From positions 992,001 to 1,056,000 of the forward strand of contig NZ_OY762899.1 in assembly GCF_963666545.1 (NCBI RefSeq): DNA of 64,000 bases, read 5' to 3'. The notes beneath the pieces are model-generated. The model ran no database searches, was not told where the DNA came from, and saw only the letters and a program-made list of their open reading frames with translations. Source of the DNA: an uncultured Bacteroides sp. (GTDB lineage Bacteria > Bacteroidota > Bacteroidia > Bacteroidales > Bacteroidaceae). Of the stretch, positions 34,582-44,072 are shown piece by piece (the first letter of the stretch is position 1; each line of letters starts with the position of its first letter). The position numbers were made by a program, and so were the translations under genes.

Positions 34582-36999
34582 TTATTTCTTCTTAGCATCT
34601 GCATATCCATATCCGTATCCATATTTCTTACCATAATGTCCATAGCCATACTTTCCGTAACCGTAACCATACCCATAGCGTTTACTTTCTAAATTAACGG
34701 CATTGACCACAATCGCAATATGGGGCAATTTATGTTCCTGACGCAGGGTATTCACTAATTCAAGATCACTCTTATGGGTCACCTCGGAACGGCAGACATA
34801 GATGGATAAATCTGCTATGCGACCTGCAATCAGAGAATCTGTCACGAGGCCTACGGGAGCCGTATCGAGTATGATGTAATCAAATGTTTTACGAAGTTCC
34901 GTAATGGCTTCTTCCAAGCGTGAGCTCGCTAACAATTCAGCGGGATTGGGAGGTACCTTGCCTGCTGCAAGAACTTTTAAGTTTTCAGTTACTCCTGAAG
35001 GGAGTAAGAGAGAGAAAATATCATTCGTACCGCCGGAAAGGTATTTCGTTATACCGTCTGCTTTTTTATCCAAATCAAAATGTTCGGCCAAGCGGGGTTT
35101 ACGAATATCAAGCCCAATAATGAGTACCTTCTTGCCCAATAAAGCCAAACTAACCGCCATATTGGTGGAGATAAAGGTTTTGCCTTCTCCGGGAGAGGTG
35201 GAAGTACAGAGAATGACTTTCCGTTCGGAACTGCCGAGCATGAACTGCAAGTTAGTACGCAAGCTGCGGAAGGCTTCGGACATCAGGTTGTTCTTATTCT
35301 CTTCCACCACAATGGTGCGGCTGCCTTCGGTACTGGTATTCAGAGGTACATCCCCTAAAATAGGCAGGGTGGTGAGTTTCTCTACATCGTGACGGGTACC
35401 AATTTTGTATTGCAAAAGGTCGAGCAGGTAAAGAATACCTACCGGCAGTGCGATGCCTAGTACAAGAGCTATCATCAGAATCATGTTTCTTTTGGGTGAG
35501 ACCGGAGCACTATCTGCCAATGGGGCATCGATGATCTTGGCATTGTCTGCGGTAGCAGCCATCGTGATGGAGTTTTCTTCCCGTTTCTGAAGCAGCATGA
35601 GGTAGAGACCGGATTTGATCTCTTGCTGACGGGAGATGCTGGTAAGGATGCGTTCTTGTCCCGGCGCATTGGTGATGCGGGTGGTAAATTTGCCTGCCTG
35701 ACGATCGATATCTTGCTTGGTGATCTGCAACCCTCTGCGCACAGAAGCGATGGAGGTGATGATGTTGCCATGCAGGGCACGGATGCCGGTGTTGAGGTTT
35801 TGAATCACAGGGTTGGTGGAGGAAGAAGTACGCAAAAGGCGATCTCGTTCCAACACTTGCTGGTTATAGGTATTGATCAGGGCGGCCAGAGAAACATCTT
35901 GCAGACCCACGTTAGCAGGGATAACTGCATCTGCATTGGTAGGGCTCTGGATATATTCACTCAGATAATTAATCAGGTTGATCTGGGTACCGTTCTCAAT
36001 ACGTTTCTGTTCGTATTCGGAATTCTCTTTGAGATAAAGTTCGGCATCCTGCTTGATGTCTGTGAGGCCAGCGCCCCGTTTATAGACTTCGAGTTCTTGC
36101 TCGGTGCTGCCCAACTCTCCGGAAATAATAGCGATACGGTCGTTGATGAATTGCTCGGTTTTGACGCCCACTACGTTTTTATCATTGTTGGTATCGCGAT
36201 TGTACATCTCGACCAATTTGTTCAGGAAGTCTTCGCCTCGACGTTTGTTAGTTACCTTCATGGAAAGGTTAGCTACCGAGGTTGTCTTAGAAGTTGGAGT
36301 AATTACAAGACTCGCCAAAGCTTCTTTGGCTACAGAAATGGCTGGACTAACCGTAACCAACAGAGGAGCCGAACGATCAAAAGCAGGAGCACCCGGACGA
36401 TAAGCCAAGGCTAATCTACCCGCAGGAGTGGTGATGAAGCCGGGAAGTCTCTTCACTGTTTGAGCAAACTCCCGATCATTGTCTCCAGTGCGATATACCC
36501 CATTGATAGAGAGGCTGGAATCAGGATGGAGGAATATCTCCAGTTCAATGGTTCCACGAAGCGCATCGTTGTCTTGAGGAGACATCTCTACCAACAGAGG
36601 GCTTTGGTCATACAAATCGACCTTTCGGAAGCTTTCTTTGACGGAGTAATTACAATAAGTATTCATCTCCAACACTACCTGTTTGATGAGTGATTTGGAT
36701 TTGAGTACCTCTATTTCATTGTCGAAGTTAGTATTTTTAGAGAAAAGACCGAGATCCTCAAACGCTGCCATTTCGGAGCCCATGCTCCCCCCCTTCTTAT
36801 CATCTTTGATCATGATGGCAGCGGAGACGTTGTAGATGGGGGTGGTGACTTTGAGATAGAGAAATGCTACCAGTAAGCAAGCGACTACCGACCCGACAAA
36901 CCATGGCCAATAATTGAGGAATTTGAATAACAGCGCTTGCAGGTTGAAACTGTCTTCTGTTTCTGCGTAGCCTTTATCGGCGTTTACTTCTTCTTTCAT
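34582..36999 (-). CDS. wzc: Polysaccharide co-polymerase / BY-kinase (Wzc-like), copy A
   Basis: An 805-aa inner-membrane protein combining a Wzz chain-length domain (membrane segments about 33-50 and 505-527, coiled-coil region between) with a cytoplasmic tyrosine autokinase. Walker A is TSPGEGKTF (601-609), Walker A' GLDIRKPR (about 629-636) and Walker B YIILDTAP (708-715). The C-terminal tail (about 775-800) is a dense YG repeat with around ten tyrosines, the autophosphorylation cluster. It controls Wzy-dependent chain length and export through Wza. It is paralogous to 37827-40220, on the other side of wza. Confidence 0.94.
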   Translation of the reverse strand: MKEEVNADKGYAETEDSFNLQALLFKFLNYWPWFVGSVVACLLVAFLYLKVTTPIYNVSAAIMIKDDKKGGSMGSEMAAFEDLGLFSKNTNFDNEIEVLKSKSLIKQVVLEMNTYCNYSVKESFRKVDLYDQSPLLVEMSPQDNDALRGTIELEIFLHPDSSLSINGVYRTGDNDREFAQTVKRLPGFITTPAGRLALAYRPGAPAFDRSAPLLVTVSPAISVAKEALASLVITPTSKTTSVANLSMKVTNKRRGEDFLNKLVEMYNRDTNNDKNVVGVKTEQFINDRIAIISGELGSTEQELEVYKRGAGLTDIKQDAELYLKENSEYEQKRIENGTQINLINYLSEYIQSPTNADAVIPANVGLQDVSLAALINTYNQQVLERDRLLRTSSSTNPVIQNLNTGIRALHGNIITSIASVRRGLQITKQDIDRQAGKFTTRITNAPGQERILTSISRQQEIKSGLYLMLLQKREENSITMAATADNAKIIDAPLADSAPVSPKRNMILMIALVLGIALPVGILYLLDLLQYKIGTRHDVEKLTTLPILGDVPLNTSTEGSRTIVVEENKNNLMSEAFRSLRTNLQFMLGSSERKVILCTSTSPGEGKTFISTNMAVSLALLGKKVLIIGLDIRKPRLAEHFDLDKKADGITKYLSGGTNDIFSLLLPSGVTENLKVLAAGKVPPNPAELLASSRLEEAITELRKTFDYIILDTAPVGLVTDSLIAGRIADLSIYVCRSEVTHKSDLELVNTLRQEHKLPHIAIVVNAVNLESKRYGYGYGYGKYGYGHYGKKYGYGYGYADAKKK

Positions 37000-37032
37000 A
37001 AGTGTGTACGTTAATGAATAGGATCGTTTTGT

Positions 37033-37824
37033 TTATTTGAATATGGTAACCAACAAGCTGGCTACAGAGACAAGGATACTTGTGGCAGAAACCCAGAGGG
37101 AAGTGCTAGCGGTGATATCGGATGTCTTCGCTTTTGCTTTGTTTGGAGTGACATAAAGGATGTCGTTTTGCTGCAGGTAATAGTAAGGGGACAGCACCAG
37201 GGCTGCGTCATTCAGATTGAGAGTTACAATCTTTTTCGCACCGTTTTCGTCTTCACGAATCAACTTGACGTTATTACGAAGACCATAGATGGTGAGATCG
37301 CCGGCCAAAGCAAGTGCTTCGAACACATTCACTTTTTCATTGGCAACAGTAAAGGTATTAGGATGAGTGACTTCACCGATTACGGAGATTTTATAATTGA
37401 TGAGACGCACATTCACAATGGGCTCTTCTTTGAGATACGTCTTTAGTTTGCCTTTGATCAATGTCTCTGCCTCTCCCTTGGTAAGCCCGCCCAAGCGAAT
37501 AGTGCCGACAATAGGAAAATCAACATTCCCTTTGTTATCTACCAAATAACTTTGCATGGAAGGTTGGCTAGTTAGATTCTGCTGTCCAGTAATAATAATA
37601 GATGGTACCGTTAAATTAAACGGAACAGCCAATTCAGCCTGCGACGTGCTAACCGCAATGGTAAGCAAGTCTTTGGGTTGTATACGAGCATCGTAAAGAG
37701 TTGGCATTTGTTTTGTTTGATTGACGATAGAATCGTTTTGTAAATAGGGCACAGTCTTATAAGATGTGCAGGCTGCGAATGCTAAAGGTAGCAACAGCAG
37801 CAAAGCGAAGTTTAATTTTTTCAT
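37033..37824 (-). CDS. wza: Polysaccharide export lipoprotein (Wza-like)
   Basis: A 263-aa outer-membrane export protein. The signal peptide ends in a lipobox (LAFAAC, Cys19). The Poly_export domain starts with DARIQPKDLLTIAVSTSQ. A SLBB-like soluble-ligand-binding region follows (NYKISVIGEVTHPNTFTV and ALALAGDLTIYGLRNNVKLI). The C-terminus ends in a hydrophobic helix (LWVSATSILVSVASLLVTIF), suiting an outer-membrane helix like that of Wza. It is flanked by two BY-kinase genes and lies 2 bp after the upstream one. Confidence 0.93.
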   Translation of the reverse strand: MKKLNFALLLLLPLAFAACTSYKTVPYLQNDSIVNQTKQMPTLYDARIQPKDLLTIAVSTSQAELAVPFNLTVPSIIITGQQNLTSQPSMQSYLVDNKGNVDFPIVGTIRLGGLTKGEAETLIKGKLKTYLKEEPIVNVRLINYKISVIGEVTHPNTFTVANEKVNVFEALALAGDLTIYGLRNNVKLIREDENGAKKIVTLNLNDAALVLSPYYYLQQNDILYVTPNKAKAKTSDITASTSLWVSATSILVSVASLLVTIFK

Positions 37825-37826
37825 AT

Positions 37827-40220
37827 CTAATTTATTGTATTGTAAGGACCATAGCCATATCCGTAATATCCATGATTGTACTTTTTCAAATGAACCGCAT
37901 TGACCGCCATAGCTATGTGAGGCAGCTTCTGCGCGCTATGTAGCGAATTGATGAAACGAAACGCTTTTTTATGTGTAACCCCTACCCGGCAAACATAGAC
38001 CGTGAGGTCGGCTATCCGGCCTGCAATCAGGGTATCTGAGATGACACTGACCGGAGAGGTGTCGATGAGCACGTAATCGAACTCCTTACGGAGAATATCG
38101 ATGGCCTGCTGAAGTCGGGCACCGGCCAGCAACTCACCCGGATTGGGGGGCACCTTGCCGGCAGGCAATATCTTTAGGTTGGCACTGTGGGGCGTGGACT
38201 GCAAGAGCGAAAACAGATCGTCCGTGCCATAAGAGAGATAACTCGTGATGCCTGCTACTTGCGTCGAGAAGCCAAAATGTTCGGCCAAACGGGGGCGACG
38301 AATGTCGAGCCCCACCAGAACGACTTTCTTATTCAGCAGCGCCAGGCTCATAGCGAGGTTGGTGGAGATAAAAGTCTTCCCCTCGCCCATGGTAGTAGAG
38401 GCAAAGAGCAGTACCTTCTCGTGTGGAGAAAGCAAAAAACCTAAATCTGTGCGCAACCGACGGAAAGCTTCAGACATAAAATCATTCTCGTTCTCTTTAA
38501 CCACCAAGAAGTCTTTTCTTTCGCCATTATGCTTATAGAGCGGAATCTCACCCAAAACAGGAATATGCGTCAGCGCTTTGACATCCGAAAGATCAGCGAT
38601 CTTATATCGAAACAGATCAATGACATAAAGTGCTCCTACTGGTATGGCCAATCCCAGTACACAAGCAATGAGGTAAACCAGATTGGTTTTAGGAGAAATA
38701 GGGCCTTTGCGGGCTCTCGCTGCATCAATGACTTTCGCGTTGTCCACATTGGCAGCCATGCGAATGGAATTTTCCTCCCGCTTCTGCAAAAGAGTGAGGT
38801 AAAGACCGGATTTAATTTCTTGTTGCCGGGCCATATTGGTCAGCGTACGTTCCTGCTCGGGAGCGTTGGAAATGCGACCGGCATACACATTGCCCTGCTT
38901 TTCGAGATCTTCGAGGGTGATGAGCAACCCTTTGCGCACAGAAGCCAGCGAAGAGAGAATGCCTGCGTGCAAGGCAACAATATCCGTATTCAAATTTTGA
39001 ATGACAGGATTGCCGGACAAAGAGGTGCGCAACAGCCGATTGCGCTCAATCAGTTTCTCATTATAGGCATTGATGAGCGTAGTCAGCGAAAGATCTCTCA
39101 ACCCCACATTGGCAGGAATCACACTTTCTGCATTATCAGGATTGCGGATGTAGCCGTTCAGGTAATTGATCAGATTGATCTGTGTGCCAATCTCAATGCG
39201 CTTCTGCTCGTACTCCGAATTCTCCTGAAAGTAGAGTTGGAAATCGTGCGTAAGGTCAGTAAGTCCGGCATCACGCTTGTAATTTTCAAGTTCGTGCTCG
39301 GTAAGTCCCAACTCACCAAAAATGATATCGAGACGTTCGGTAATGAACTGATCGGTCTTCAAACCTACAATATTCTTATCACTATTGGCATCACGGTTAT
39401 AAGCCGCAAAAAGAGCATTGAGAAATTTCTCCCCCCGCTTCTTATTGCTATCCGTGAATGAAAGTTCCGCTACGGAAGTAGTCTTCGATGTGGGAGTCAC
39501 CTCCAAGCGTGAAGCATACTCATCGGCCATATCTATGGCGGGAAACACGGTGACGTGGATGCTTTTGCCATAAATAGGAGCAATGCCCGGATTGAAAGAG
39601 AAACGAAGACGACCGCTTGGTGTATTGATCACACCCGGAAGCTTCAACAACCGGCCATGAAAGGTTAGCTCCGGGTTGCCATAACAAATGCCTGAAACGG
39701 AGATGGCAGAGTCGGGATATTGCCTGATCTCCATCACAATGGGCCACTGCAGGTTCTCGTTCTCTTTGGCATACATATCAACCAGCACGGGACTAAACCC
39801 ATGGAGATTATCATCGGTAAAAAGACCTTTGACGCTATAGCGACAATATCCTTTCATATCGAACACCGCTTGTTTGATCAGCGATTCTGAGCGAAGCACC
39901 TCCAACTCATTGTCAAAGCTGGAAGTGACATCCATAAAGCCCATCTGTTCCAGCGAGCTTACCTCCGAGGCAAACGAGCCACCTTTATTCCCATCTTTGA
40001 TCAGAATTTTAGCAGTGATCTTATACATCGGCGTAACAGTGTTCAGATAGAGATAAGCCACACAAAGACAGCAGAAAAAAGAAACAAGAAACCATGGCCA
40101 ATAAGCAGCATATTCCATTAATTTTTCGATAAGGTCACTAGCACTCGCTTCGTTGTCATCGCGTACTGAATCAGAAAAATCAGATGAGTTAATAAGCTTC
40201 TTTGTCTCCGCAAATTGCAT
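37827..40220 (-). CDS. wzc: Polysaccharide co-polymerase / BY-kinase (Wzc-like), copy B
   Basis: A 797-aa paralogue of copy A with the same Wzz plus tyrosine-kinase layout. It has two membrane segments, Walker A TTMGEGKTF, Walker A' GLDIRRPR and Walker B YVLIDTSP. The C-terminal tail is short (YNHGYYGYGYGPYNTIN) with fewer tyrosines than copy A. It is the first large gene after upxY. Two BY-kinases around one wza in the same operon is unusual: they may form mixed assemblies or serve different chain lengths. Confidence 0.93.
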   Translation of the reverse strand: MQFAETKKLINSSDFSDSVRDDNEASASDLIEKLMEYAAYWPWFLVSFFCCLCVAYLYLNTVTPMYKITAKILIKDGNKGGSFASEVSSLEQMGFMDVTSSFDNELEVLRSESLIKQAVFDMKGYCRYSVKGLFTDDNLHGFSPVLVDMYAKENENLQWPIVMEIRQYPDSAISVSGICYGNPELTFHGRLLKLPGVINTPSGRLRFSFNPGIAPIYGKSIHVTVFPAIDMADEYASRLEVTPTSKTTSVAELSFTDSNKKRGEKFLNALFAAYNRDANSDKNIVGLKTDQFITERLDIIFGELGLTEHELENYKRDAGLTDLTHDFQLYFQENSEYEQKRIEIGTQINLINYLNGYIRNPDNAESVIPANVGLRDLSLTTLINAYNEKLIERNRLLRTSLSGNPVIQNLNTDIVALHAGILSSLASVRKGLLITLEDLEKQGNVYAGRISNAPEQERTLTNMARQQEIKSGLYLTLLQKREENSIRMAANVDNAKVIDAARARKGPISPKTNLVYLIACVLGLAIPVGALYVIDLFRYKIADLSDVKALTHIPVLGEIPLYKHNGERKDFLVVKENENDFMSEAFRRLRTDLGFLLSPHEKVLLFASTTMGEGKTFISTNLAMSLALLNKKVVLVGLDIRRPRLAEHFGFSTQVAGITSYLSYGTDDLFSLLQSTPHSANLKILPAGKVPPNPGELLAGARLQQAIDILRKEFDYVLIDTSPVSVISDTLIAGRIADLTVYVCRVGVTHKKAFRFINSLHSAQKLPHIAMAVNAVHLKKYNHGYYGYGYGPYNTIN

Positions 40221-40286
40221 CAGGATGTATTGAAGCCTTATGAAAACAAAGTTTAGTATAATGACGCCGTGTAACTTGTTTCATAC

Positions 40287-40841
40287 TCATAAATTTTTCG
40301 TTTTATAAGTATTTTCTGTTTTGATAGAAGTAATTTTCTGCAGATGGTTTTTGGGGATTTTGATACTGATCGTTAGTATCTGAGGAATGCGCAATATGAC
40401 ATGCGTTTTGCCGTCCAAACGGACCAATTCACCTTCAAATCCGGTGAAATCGCCCTTGATGACACGCACCCTATCACCCTTGATCAAGGTCTCGTCACAC
40501 TGCTGAACTAAATCGGGAGAAACCTGCATGGCCAGCATGAAATTTTCCATTTGCTGCTCAGGAACCACCAATAAAGAGCCCGTAACAATATCTTTTATGT
40601 ACGAGATCTTCAGACAGTAGTCCTTGACCAACGCAAAGGCTTCCTGCTTGGTGCACTTCACGAAAATAAGACTGTTAATGACCGGAACTTCTACCCGCTT
40701 GCGACGATCACTATAGATACGAGTCACAAAATGAGTAGGAAGGAAATGAATCACTTCAAGCTTTCGAAGTGATTCCCTCACACTAATCTCCTGATTAGAG
40801 CGGGTACGGGCTGCATACCAATACATCTGACTATCAAACAT
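40287..40841 (-). CDS. upxY: UpxY-type transcription antiterminator (NusG-like)
   Basis: A 184-aa NusG paralogue at the head of the capsule operon. The NGN domain starts YWYAARTRSNQEISVRESL, contains LPTHFVTRIYSDRRKRVEVP and LIFVKCTKQEA, and ends near residue 110. The KOW motif is IKGDRVRVIKGDFTGFEGEL. In Bacteroides, UpxY proteins act on the 5' leader of their own capsule operon to stop premature termination. No UpxZ gene follows, unlike the common upxY-upxZ order. The AT-rich leader upstream (about 350 nt) is where it would act. Confidence 0.93.
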   Translation of the reverse strand: MFDSQMYWYAARTRSNQEISVRESLRKLEVIHFLPTHFVTRIYSDRRKRVEVPVINSLIFVKCTKQEAFALVKDYCLKISYIKDIVTGSLLVVPEQQMENFMLAMQVSPDLVQQCDETLIKGDRVRVIKGDFTGFEGELVRLDGKTHVILRIPQILTISIKIPKNHLQKITSIKTENTYKTKNL

Positions 40842-41193
40842 TTAATTAAATCGCAAAAAATGCTAAGTATAAACATTAAACTTGACCAAAGCAAAGTATT
40901 GCCCGGTTTTTCCATTAAAAAATAAGGTTGGTGATGGTGGCAGTTGATTTCTGCCTTTCTTTGAAGTTGGTTGTTTTGTGAATTTGCTAAGATCATTTTG
41001 GCTGATTAACAAGCAATTATATTATAAATGGTTGATTGGTAATTTTAAAAATGAGTCAAGGCTACGCCAATTATCCGTCACATCATTTGTTCGGATAAAT
41101 CAAAAATATGTTCTAAATAGACATAATAAACAATTGTCTTTTTGTACACTCGATCTTCCATGATATAAAATCCAGATAACATATAGACTTTTG

Positions 41194-41224
41194 CAAAAGT
41201 AACTATGATATTTGAATAAACAAA
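41194..41224 (-). promoter_or_regulatory. Candidate capsule-operon promoter
   Basis: On the minus strand TTTG (41224-41221), a 19-nt spacer and TACTTTTG (41201-41194) are a full match to the Bacteroides -33/-7 consensus. Transcription from here gives a leader of about 340-350 nt before upxY. The leader contains a small hairpin (TTATCCG near 41070 with CGGATAA near 41095). No inverted-repeat pair flanks the promoter that would suggest an invertible switch. The rest of the gap 40842-41873 is AT-rich; I see no supported gene in it. Confidence 0.6.
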
Positions 41225-41826
41225 GAAAATGAATATTATTTTTCTCACAAATCGTTCTTTTATTGCTATATCATTGTAAATAAGGAAGATACAAATAAGA
41301 AGTTTTAATAGAAATGAAACGTCCATATCATCGTTATAGAAGTAAAAAAAGGGTGAAAGAACGAAAAAAAAATGATGAGCAACACTAAAATAGAAATTAC
41401 ACGCTAATCGACTTCCACAAAGGAGATACAAGGATAATATACGCATATTAATAAGGAGTAGAATGACGAGTCACAAAAAACTCCACAGGCAGTAAAGTTC
41501 AAAAATATTGGTCATTTTATGCTAAAGAACATAAATAGCTCAAATGTATAACATGTAAATATTTAATTACGAATAAGAGAGACCAATCAAGAAAAAAAAT
41601 CAAACTAACAGACAAGTTTAAAGTAAGTGTACAGAAATGACATTTTGTTGAAACATGAAAGATGTAAAAAAACATTAATTAAGCAATAACCTCGAAATCT
41701 TCAGTGATTGAACGAAATACGTAGCGTGAAATTCAGACTTAAAACGAAGGCCGATAGTTTAACACATTAAACTTGAAAAGTTAATAACTTAACCTCGCTA
41801 TAGCACCATTTTTAGAATTTATTGAG

Positions 41827-41834
41827 TACTTTTG
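41827..41834 (+). promoter_or_regulatory. Candidate -7 element for the DUF4494 gene
   Basis: TACTTTTG at 41827-41834 matches TAnnTTTG and lies 39 bp before the ATG at 41874. No TTTG or TTG is present at 19-21 nt upstream, so only the -7 part is supported. Confidence 0.4.
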
Positions 41835-41873
41835 CCTTAGTAAACAGTTAATAAGAACTTAAAAAACAACATT

Positions 41874-42335
41874 ATGACGCATACTTGGTTTGAATGCAAA
41901 ATTCGCTACGAGAAGATGATGGAGAACGGAATGAACAAGAAGGTAACAGAACCCTATTTGGTAGATGCACTGAGCTTTACGGAAGCAGAGGCACGTATCA
42001 TTGAGGAAATAACGCCTTTCATCACGGGTGAATTTACAGTGTCGGATATCAAACGGGCAAACTACAGCGAACTTTTTGCCAGCGAAGAAGATGCAGCGGA
42101 CAGATGGTTTAAATGCAAACTACTCTTTATCACGCTGGATGAGAAAAGCGGTGCGGAAAGAAAAACAGCTACCCAGATACTGGTGCAGGCTGCTGATCTG
42201 CGCGATGCGGTGAAAAAACTGGATGAGGGAATGAAAGGAACAATGGCGGACTATCAGATTGCATCGGTAGCGGAAACAGCGATTATGGATGTGTATCCGT
42301 ATGGTGCCGGACCCAACGATAAACCGGAAGTATAA
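41874..42335 (+). CDS. DUF4494 domain protein
   Basis: A 153-aa conserved Bacteroidales protein. It has an N-terminal WFECKIRYEKMMENG motif, VTEPYLVDALSFTEAEARII, then DRWFKCKLLFITLDEKSGAE and a C-terminal DYQIASVAETAIMDVYPY. There is no signal peptide or membrane segment. The family has no established function. It precedes the YggS-type gene by a single base, so they form an operon, as seen in related genomes. Confidence 0.88.
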   Translation: MTHTWFECKIRYEKMMENGMNKKVTEPYLVDALSFTEAEARIIEEITPFITGEFTVSDIKRANYSELFASEEDAADRWFKCKLLFITLDEKSGAERKTATQILVQAADLRDAVKKLDEGMKGTMADYQIASVAETAIMDVYPYGAGPNDKPEV

Positions 42336-42336
42336 A

Positions 42337-43005
42337 ATGAGTATTCGGGAGAATTTAAAAGAAGTACTAACCGACCTGCCCCAGGGGGTACGCCTGGTGG
42401 CAGTGTCGAAGTTTCACCCCGTGGAAGCCTTAGAGGAAGCCTACGCGGCGGGGCAACGGATATTCGGTGAAAACAAGGTGCAGGAGATGAGTGCCAAACA
42501 GGAAGTGTTGCCCAAAGACATCGAATGGCACTTCATCGGACACCTGCAAACAAACAAGATAAAGTATATCGCTCCCTACGTGACCCTGATTCATGGCATC
42601 GACTCGTACAAGCTGCTTAGCGAGGTGAACAAGCAGGCGGAACAGAACGAGAGGGTGATAGACTGCTTGCTGCAACTGCATGTTGCACAAGAGGAAACGA
42701 AATTCGGTTTCAGCTTTGAAGAATGCAGAAAGATGCTGACTGACGGAGATTGGAAGAAGTTGACCCACATCCGAATCTGCGGATTGATGGGAATGGCAAG
42801 TAATACGGAGAATGAAGAACAAATAAAAGGGGAATTCCGTTCATTAAAGAGCTTCTTTGATGAGATAAAGAGGACACATTACGCTAATAAAGCGGAGTTC
42901 TGCGAACTCTCCATGGGGATGTCTCACGATTATCGTATGGCTATAGCTGAAGGAAGTACCCTCGTAAGGGTGGGTAGCAAAATATTCGGAGAAAGGACTT
43001 ATTAA
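42337..43005 (+). CDS. YggS-family pyridoxal-phosphate homeostasis protein
   Basis: A 222-aa single-domain PLP protein (alanine-racemase N-terminal fold). The PLP lysine is K25 in VAVSKFHP. Family motifs are FGENKVQEM, EWHFIGHLQTNKIKYI and LMGMAS, with ELSMGMSHDYRMAIAEGSTL and VRVGSKIFGER at the C-terminus. It keeps free PLP balanced and has no known catalytic reaction. The start is chosen at 42337, 1 bp after the DUF4494 stop; an upstream in-frame ATG at 42289 lies inside that gene. Confidence 0.95.
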   Translation: MSIRENLKEVLTDLPQGVRLVAVSKFHPVEALEEAYAAGQRIFGENKVQEMSAKQEVLPKDIEWHFIGHLQTNKIKYIAPYVTLIHGIDSYKLLSEVNKQAEQNERVIDCLLQLHVAQEETKFGFSFEECRKMLTDGDWKKLTHIRICGLMGMASNTENEEQIKGEFRSLKSFFDEIKRTHYANKAEFCELSMGMSHDYRMAIAEGSTLVRVGSKIFGERTY

Positions 43006-43028
43006 GAACCCATAAAAACACAGAGATT

Positions 43029-44027
43029 ATGACTAATTTAAAAACAAGCTTTGCCGGATTACAACTAAAGAATCCGATTATCGTGAGCAGTTCGGGGTTA
43101 ACCAATAGTGTGGAGAAGAACCGCAAACTGTGTGAGGACGGTGCAGGTGCCATCGTGCTGAAATCGCTCTTCGAAGAACAAATCATGATGGAAGTGGACA
43201 CGATGCAAGATTCGGTGTACTATCCGGAAGGTGCTGATTATCTGAGAGAATCTCTTAAAAACCATAAGTTATCGGAATACCTTACGCTGATAGAAGAGAG
43301 TAAGAAAGCTTGTCCCATCCCTATTATTGCCAGTATCAACTGCTTCAACGACGCGGAGTGGGTGCACTTTGCCCAAGAGATAGAACATGCGGGAGCAGAT
43401 GCGATTGAGATCAACATCTTAGCCTTGCAAACAGACTTGGAATATGAATACGGCGACTTCGAGCAACGGCACATAGACATCTTGCGTAGCGTAAAGAAGC
43501 ATGTGACGATTCCGGTGATCATGAAACTGGGATATCGATTCACGAATCCGGTGACGCTGATCAATCAACTCTATGCCAACGGTGCAGCGGCAGTGGTGCT
43601 GTTCAACCGTTTCTACCAACCGGACATCGACATTGAGAAGATGGAACATTGCACCGAAAATGTTTTCAGTCACCCGAAAGAATTATCAAAATCGCTCCGT
43701 TGGATCGGTATCTCTTCATCAGTAGTAGACAAAATAGACTATGCGGCTTCCGGAGGCGTACATGCACCGGCAGATGTGGTAAAAGCAATTCTATCCGGCG
43801 CTTCGGCTGTTGAAATTTGTAGTACGATCTATATGAACACCAACGCCTACATTGGCGTGATGCTCCGCTTTCTGGATACATGGATGGCACGCAAGGGTTT
43901 TGAAAGCATTGCACAATTTAAAGGAAGATTGAGGGTGAAAGATGTGAAAGGGGTAAACACCTTTGAGCGTACGCAATTCTTGAAGTACTTCAATGACTAC
44001 AAAGAGAAACAGTTTGTTGAAGATTAA
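43029..44027 (+). CDS. Dihydroorotate dehydrogenase-like flavoprotein
   Basis: A 332-aa TIM-barrel protein of the DHODH-like group: TSFAGLQLKNPIIVSSSGLT, GAGAIVLKSLFEEQI, IIASINCFNDAEW, GADAIEINI, VIMKLGYRFTNP, AAAVVLFNRFYQPDID and a phosphate-binding SGGVHAPADVVKAILSGA segment. It lacks the exact PyrD signatures and is usually annotated as DHODH-like, not as the main pyrimidine enzyme. It is the third gene of the plus-strand operon and ends at a convergent terminator. Confidence 0.88.
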   Translation: MTNLKTSFAGLQLKNPIIVSSSGLTNSVEKNRKLCEDGAGAIVLKSLFEEQIMMEVDTMQDSVYYPEGADYLRESLKNHKLSEYLTLIEESKKACPIPIIASINCFNDAEWVHFAQEIEHAGADAIEINILALQTDLEYEYGDFEQRHIDILRSVKKHVTIPVIMKLGYRFTNPVTLINQLYANGAAAVVLFNRFYQPDIDIEKMEHCTENVFSHPKELSKSLRWIGISSSVVDKIDYAASGGVHAPADVVKAILSGASAVEICSTIYMNTNAYIGVMLRFLDTWMARKGFESIAQFKGRLRVKDVKGVNTFERTQFLKYFNDYKEKQFVED

Positions 44028-44033
44028 ATTGAA

Positions 44034-44066
44034 ACGTGCACGTTTTTTTGAATGAAACGTGCACGT
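44034..44066. terminator. Convergent inverted-repeat terminator
   Basis: ACGTGCACGTTT (44034-44045) and AAACGTGCACGT (44055-44066) are perfect 12-bp inverted repeats with a 9-nt loop, and each also contains the palindrome ACGTGCACGT. GAAACGTGCACGT occurs twice as a direct repeat (44031-44043, 44054-44066). A run of seven T follows the first copy on the plus strand. It lies between the stops of the DHODH-like gene and the beta-helix gene, so it may serve both. Confidence 0.7.
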
Positions 44067-44072
44067 CAACGA

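Noticed and set aside
41078-41446. A 122-codon hydrophobic open frame on the minus strand upstream of upxY
   Set aside because: It is F/Y/I-rich translation of AT-rich DNA, has no recognisable family, and the best capsule promoter (41194-41224) lies inside it.
41100-41500. Invertible capsule promoter flanked by inverted repeats
   Set aside because: I looked for paired repeats of 15 bp or more around 41194-41224 and saw only a 7-bp hairpin (TTATCCG/CGGATAA). No invertase gene is nearby.
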